A stretch of 64,000 nucleotides of DNA from positions 25,597,797 to 25,661,796 of the forward strand of contig CM048850.1 of assembly GCA_026545225.1 (NCBI GenBank). Direction: 5' to 3'. This document shows, in pieces, positions 59,325-64,000 of this stretch. Below the pieces are notes generated by a model. It was not told the DNA's origin. It searched no databases and saw only the letters and a program-made list of their open reading frames with translations. This DNA comes from Cornus controversa. Lineage: Eukaryota; Streptophyta; Magnoliopsida; Cornales; Cornaceae. The stretch's first letter is position 1. Each line of letters starts with the position of its first letter. Position numbers and translations under genes: made by a program.

Positions 59325-60531
59325 GCCCGTTTGGTAACCATTTATGTTTAGTGTTTATTGTTATAAAAACAAATTTTTACGATAAACATGTTTGATAATT
59401 TTTGTTTTCTTTATAAATTGTCAAAACGTTTTTAAAACAACACTGTTCCTAAGCCTTCAAATCCGAAACATCAAAATGATGTTTATTGTTTATGTTTATT
59501 AAAAAAAAAAACTTTTTTTTTCTTTTTTATCTAAAATGGTGATTATATTATTTTAATTAAAAACTAAAACTAAAAGTGAGAAAATGAAAAGAAAAAAAAA
59601 TTATAAAAAGCTATTGTTTGATACAACAATAAAAATATTAGAATTATCAAGTGTGGATAGAATTAAAGAGATAGTTACTTAGGGACACCCATGCTAAAAA
59701 AAAAAAAAAAAAAACCTTATTTGATGAAAAAAAACAAAGAAGTTTCAACCATCTTCTTATCAAAGAAACATGCCCTCCAAGTTGTACTCATATCATTCAT
59801 TCATTTTTAGTGTCGAAAGAAAAATAGAAATCAAAAAAATGAAAAAGAAAGTAGTAGCATAAGAAGTTCAAGAGAAAGAGTATGCCCTCCAAATTCCTCT
59901 TCTCAGTCCATACAAATTGGACCGAACTGAACTGTTCATTACTGTTCCTGTTTCGGCTCTAAATTTTAGAAACTGTTCACTACGATTCCGGTTTCAAGCC
60001 TTAGAACAGGAACTGAAACTATTGAATATATATATATATATACATATATACATATATATATTTTATAATAATATTTATTCCATTTTCAAAATTAAAGAAC
60101 CGTTGGGAACAATTCAAGTTTCGGTTCTCCCAATAACTAAAAATAATCGAATCGTGTGCAACTCCCCCTACTTGTTAGGGTCTTTTGAATTATGGGTCAT
60201 TCTAGTTTTACAGTATCATTTGCAGTATGTAGATATATATGTAACCCAATATTATTTATTTCTTTTTTATGCATATTTTTTGCTCTGTTATTGCTGTATA
60301 GATTAATTGTAGCATAAACTTGACTTTTTATGTAGTTTATTATGTTGATATTTTTTATAAAAAAAAAAAAAACTGTTTAAGGTTAACAAACATCTTTTTT
60401 TGTTTATGATTTTTAAAATAAGCCAAACGTTTTTTCGTTATCAAACAACACTCATGTTTATGGATAAACAAAAGCATAACATAAACACTGTTTATATAAA
60501 CACTAAACATAAATGGTTACCAAACGGGCCC
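59325..60531. mobile_element. Harbinger/Tourist-like non-autonomous DNA element (1209 bp), TSD TTA
   Basis: Counting its first two bases left at 46560-46561, the element has perfect terminal inverted repeats of about 36 bp, starting GGGCCCGTTTGGTAACC. TTA flanks it at 46557-46559 and 60532-60534. Terminal GGGCC and a TTA duplication point to PIF/Harbinger (Tourist). No transposase is seen; the inside is AT-rich with (AT)n near 60028-60060 and poly-A tracts. hAT is less likely because no 8-bp duplication is found. Confidence 0.8.
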
Positions 60532-60534
60532 TTA

Positions 60535-61010
60535 GATGTGGAACAGTCAAATAAAGAAACTGCTTGGACACTGTTTGTGGATGGCTCAGCCAGCACCCCG
60601 AGCTAGTGGAGCAGGGCTAGTAATAGTTCCCCTGAAAGGAGAAAATATTAAATATGACCTCCGATTCAGTTTTAAGGCAACTAATAACAAAATAAATTAT
60701 AAAGCTTTACTAGTTAGACTAAGTATGGTAAAAGCTCTTAGAGTAACACGACTGAAGGCTTACACTGACTCTCAACTAGTTGCCAGACAAGTCCAAGGTA
60801 AATATGAGGCCAAGGATGAAAAAATGAAAACCTACCTTCAAAAGTTAGAGGAAGTTAAGGAGCACTTTGAAGACTTCTCTATCTGTCAGATTCCATGAAG
60901 GAGAATGAGCAAACAGATGTGTTAGCTCGACTAGCCACCGCAGAGAAGAGAAAAGTCACACCTGTGGAGTACCTGGATAGCCTAATTACATCATAGGATT
61001 GGCCACATGA
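60535..61010 (+). pseudogene. Tat second RNase H domain
   Basis: Resumes the Tat frame directly after the TTA duplication. It shows the plant-Tat additional RNase H: ETAWTLFVDGSAS, then GAGLVIVPLKGE, then KAYTDSQLVARQVQGKYEAKD with the catalytic Asp residues of LFVDG and YTDSQL. A one-base shift occurs around 60595 and stops near 60897. Two RNase H domains mark the Tat clade. Confidence 0.8.
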
Positions 61011-61032
61011 AGTACAATAAGTTGCTCAAGGC

Positions 61033-61350
61033 GTGGAATGGGCGCACCCCATTATTAGATATATAAAGGATGGAGAGTTACTGCCAGATCATGCAGAAGC
61101 TCGGAAGGTGAGAATACGAGCATCTAGGTACACCCTCATCAATGGGGTGCTCTACAAAAGAGGGTTTTCCATACCATACATGTGTTGCATTTCTACAAAA
61201 AAGGTAGAACACATCCTCAAAGACATACATGAAGGCCTTTGTGGAAACCATGTTGGAGGTAGGTCATTGGCCTATAAAGTCATTCACCAAGGATATTTTT
61301 GGCCCATTATGCAGAGTGATGCATTAGACTTCATGAGAAAGTGTGACATC
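61033..61350 (+). pseudogene. Tat integrase N-terminus, truncated
   Basis: Contains the linker (RYTLINGVLYKRGF) and the start of the HHCC zinc finger (HEGLCGNHVGGRSLAYKVIHQGYFWP...FMRKC). The second Cys and all of the catalytic core are missing. The TGTGACATC at 61341 also looks like an LTR start, so the cut may be an insertion. Confidence 0.75.
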
Positions 61351-61638
61351 TAGGAATCGTGACCATTTTTGGCCGGTTTTCTTTTTATTTCATTTAAATG
61401 TCACGCCCCAAAACCCGGACCGCCGGGACTCCCCCAGACCTACCCAGAATCCTGAGTGTGAACCCGTTCACTCAACCCCATGAACAATCTCAATTACACT
61501 CATGCATTAGTATCAAGGTTTGATACCATGCTATAACGAATAAAAAATACCCAATTTAAAAAAAAATCACACTCAATTCCGATCTAAAATGAATAAATTA
61601 CGTCGAAATGAAGTTTTGAAAAATGATGTGAATAGTAA

Positions 61639-61870
61639 TTTTGATTGTGCGAAAATGACACTCGATTATGCGAAATAAATCTTGATTGTGCGAAGATTTC
61701 ACCCTCTTGGGACCTCAGACCTACAATATTTCGCACGATCGAAATGAGGGTTTCGATTGTGCAAAATTTCTCCTGTCTGGACCCTAAAAATCACCATAAA
61801 TCATCACCCCTTCGCACAATCGAAATGGGGGTTTCGATTGTGTGAAATAGGCATTTCGCACGATCGAAAT
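61639..61870 (-). repeat. TTTCGATTGTGCGAAA repeats in LTR E
   Basis: About six copies of TTTCGAT-TG-TGCGAAA or its complement TTTCGCACAATCGAAA. This is a looser version of the CGAT-NN-ATCG theme in which the second arm reads TGCG. Confidence 0.75.
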
Positions 61871-62559
61871 GCTCCCCACGGGACCTCCAACAACCCTATA
61901 CATGGTTCATTTGGAGCCCAATCCACCTTCTATCATCCTAGAACTCCTCATACATGATCCATAACATAAATGAAAGTTTCCAACATCAATCTCACACTCA
62001 AGATCACATTCATAATTGAATTATACATCAAAATGAATCATTATCCTCCACAACCACAATTCATTCACAATGAAAACATTATCAAATGAACTAAGTGCCA
62101 CCATGGGCATTACATAAACTAAACTGTTGTCTTTCCACACCCAACAAGTTTATAATCCAATACATACATCAAAAGTACATATGTCCAAAGTACAACCACA
62201 ACTAAAAAGGAAGTCACATGCCACAAGCCGGTATGGATTGCCACAAAATGCTCAACATCCAAAAGATAACATAAACACCACTAGAGTTCCACTTGGACAC
62301 TCATGTCCCACCCGTCATCGGCACTTTATCTGTAAAAGAGTTTATAATAAAGGAGTGAGCACCACTGCGGCTCAGTAGAGATACCCCAACCCTTCTAAGT
62401 GCCGACTCGACACCGACCTACATGGAATGCATATGAATACACTACATGCCACATCCACAATCTCACAAACCAATCAACAAATGCAATTAAAGAGGATTGC
62501 ATATTTCACGAATCATGTACAACATGTTCAAACATAAAAGCATTAAAGGGAGTAAATGC

Positions 62560-62910
62560 TCTCTCTCTCGATCCTCATCCGATACCCTACATGATTGGCC
62601 CGCTCCGAGGATCATGTAACCTTGGACACCTTCGATAACCATCCAATGACCGGGACAACTCCGAAGGGTCATTCTACCATAGCAATATATTGGATTGCCA
62701 TAGAGTGAGGGGACAACTCCGAGGCTCACAAATCTTGGACATTCTCCGATAACCATCCTATGACCGGGATAACTCCGAGGGGTCATTAGTATTGGATATA
62801 CTCCGATCCTAGGCATTAAGCCTTAGTATGGCAGATCCACTCCGAGGGCCATACATAGTGGATAATTTCACCACATTTCACAACACGGTTGGACCACTCC
62901 GAAGCCCCGT
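62560..62910 (-). repeat. GGACAACTCCGA degenerate tandem repeats in LTR E
   Basis: About eight copies of (G)ACAACTCCGAGG/ACATTCTCCGAT-like words at 30-60 bp spacing, next to ATAACCATCC and ATGACCGGG segments. They are complementary to the GAGTTGTCC array of LTR B. Confidence 0.75.
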
Positions 62911-64000
62911 GTACCTCATTTGCGTCATTTTTCCCGCAACTTCCCACATATGCAATATGAATGCATAAACACATGACATTTTATTTTCATGCTCAACTCA
63001 TGCTCATTGATACTAAAAAGAAGTAACAAGCATATTTCCCATCACCACACACCACATATAGCACATATATGTATAACACATGCATATATCATCTCATATG
63101 CATACAACTTCAAAATTAGTATATTTTACTCATGCTACATTCAATGCATAATTTTAGTATATAGAACTAACATGCATTCAACAACCACATTCTCACATAT
63201 AATCACATATATGACACTTGGTACACATTTTTCACATATACACCAAATTGAGCACATAATGCTTATGTATCAATTTCTTACACCCACATCCTTCAAACCA
63301 ACATCCTACCACTAACACAATGGACACAATTGTGAAAAGATAGGACTCTAGAGAAGGAAAAAATACAACTTTCCACACCTCTCACCATCCTAAAGCATGT
63401 GAAACACAACCTACACCTCTCTTCTTCACCCAAAACCCTAGAATCGATAATTAGAAGAGAAGAAGAACCCCTACCTCAAAAATGAAGACCTTCCAAGCAC
63501 TTCACCAAAATTCCAGCGATGTCTATCTTGCCAAACCACCACTTTGATCAGTTCAAAGGGAAGTCCTAGCCGTCCCCTACGTATCTCCCTCATTCGGCAA
63601 GTCTTGAATCCAAGCCGAACGGGATCCGAAATGTAGAGAGAAGGGAGAGCTATGAAGATGGAGGGTCTTAGAGCGAGAAAGAGGTGTGAGATATGGTTGG
63701 GAGTCTCAGCCACTGATATTTAAAATATCTAGTGCTTGCAAAAAGACCAAAATGCCCCCGGCCACTTAACGTACCCTTTGGGCCTCCGTTTTCGATTCTG
63801 AAAACTCCTACAGTCTCGAAATCAATTTTTTAACTTTCTAAATATTTCATCTAAGCTATTCTCAAAAATAAATATTTTTAAAAATTTTCCAGATTACCGG
63901 GCCCACTTAAGTCGCATCTCGGGCCCCAATTTGACCAAAAAGTCAAACTTCTCCAAATCTCCCAAAAACTTTTCAAAACTTTAAAAACACTCCCCAAACA

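Larger units (their letters stand above)
61399..64000 (-). mobile_element. Chromovirus-type LTR E (at least 2.6 kb)
   Basis: On the minus strand it ends GGGGCGTGACA at 61399 and runs off the window. It shares with LTRs A-C the CGAAAACGGAGG segment (near 63785), a pyrimidine-rich stretch, the TTGAGGTAGGGGTT block (near 63470) and a GTATCAA segment. No PBS follows the end, so it may be solo or truncated. Confidence 0.65.

Noticed and set aside
59917-60306. 129-codon open frame inside the Harbinger-like element
   Set aside because: Low-complexity Ile/Tyr-rich translation of AT repeats with no transposase motif.
59325-60531. hAT assignment for the element with GGGCCCGTTTGG ends
   Set aside because: There is no 8-bp target duplication; TTA on both sides and in-phase Tat frame across one TTA fit Harbinger/Tourist.

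Overview
The window is repeat-dense, AT-rich nuclear DNA of a flowering plant, probably a dicot. It holds nested Ty3/gypsy LTR retrotransposons of the Athila, Tat and chromovirus (Tekay/Del-like) lineages, with smaller DNA transposons, a tRNA-derived retroposon and microsatellites between them. I see no intact host gene; the nearest candidate is a short, possibly frameshifted terminal-exon fragment at about 10.05-10.26 kb.

Layout. 1-5304: 3' half of an Athila element on + (regulatory array, internal promoter, spliced leader, intact ORF2, 3' LTR), inserted just upstream of the polypurine tract of an older Athila-like element whose 3' LTR follows (5483 to about 6981). 6982-12916: AT-rich spacer with a small MITE, a GATACG repeat patch, a retroposed tRNA-His with 17-bp target duplications, hairpins, a putative terminal exon and a compound microsatellite. 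About 12917-25200: degenerate chromovirus LTRs and internal pieces in the order LTR, internal, LTR, internal, LTR, interrupted by a 2.5-kb Tat/Ogre-type LTR built of 160-bp and 70-bp tandem repeats. 25268 to about 25560: remnant of a copia-type LTR on -. About 25.6-30.2 kb: no recognisable gene.

About 30.3-61.35 kb is one old Tat-lineage element on + (5' LTR end, PBS, gag, protease, RT, RNase H, second RNase H, start of integrase). It has been cut by a solo LTR (31363-32872, TSD CATGC), by a second Athila-like family on - (34742 to about 42958), by a duplication that repeats the Tat protease/RT segment plus a related LTR (42959-45458), and by a Harbinger/Tourist-like element with TTA target duplication (46560-60531). 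That last element was itself hit inside its left terminal repeat by a young, nearly complete Athila element on - (46567-59324, TSD GCCCG, LTRs about 99% alike). 61399-64000 is another chromovirus-type LTR on -.

The most interesting signal crosses families. Athila and chromovirus LTRs carry clusters of short inverted repeats with a common core CGAT-NN-ATCG (one family is a looser variant), each family with its own spacer and flanks. In Athila the same array also sits immediately upstream of a second, internal promoter that appears to drive ORF2 through a leader containing a 0.4-kb intron. A 7-bp hairpin directly before the polypurine tract is conserved in four Athila-type elements.
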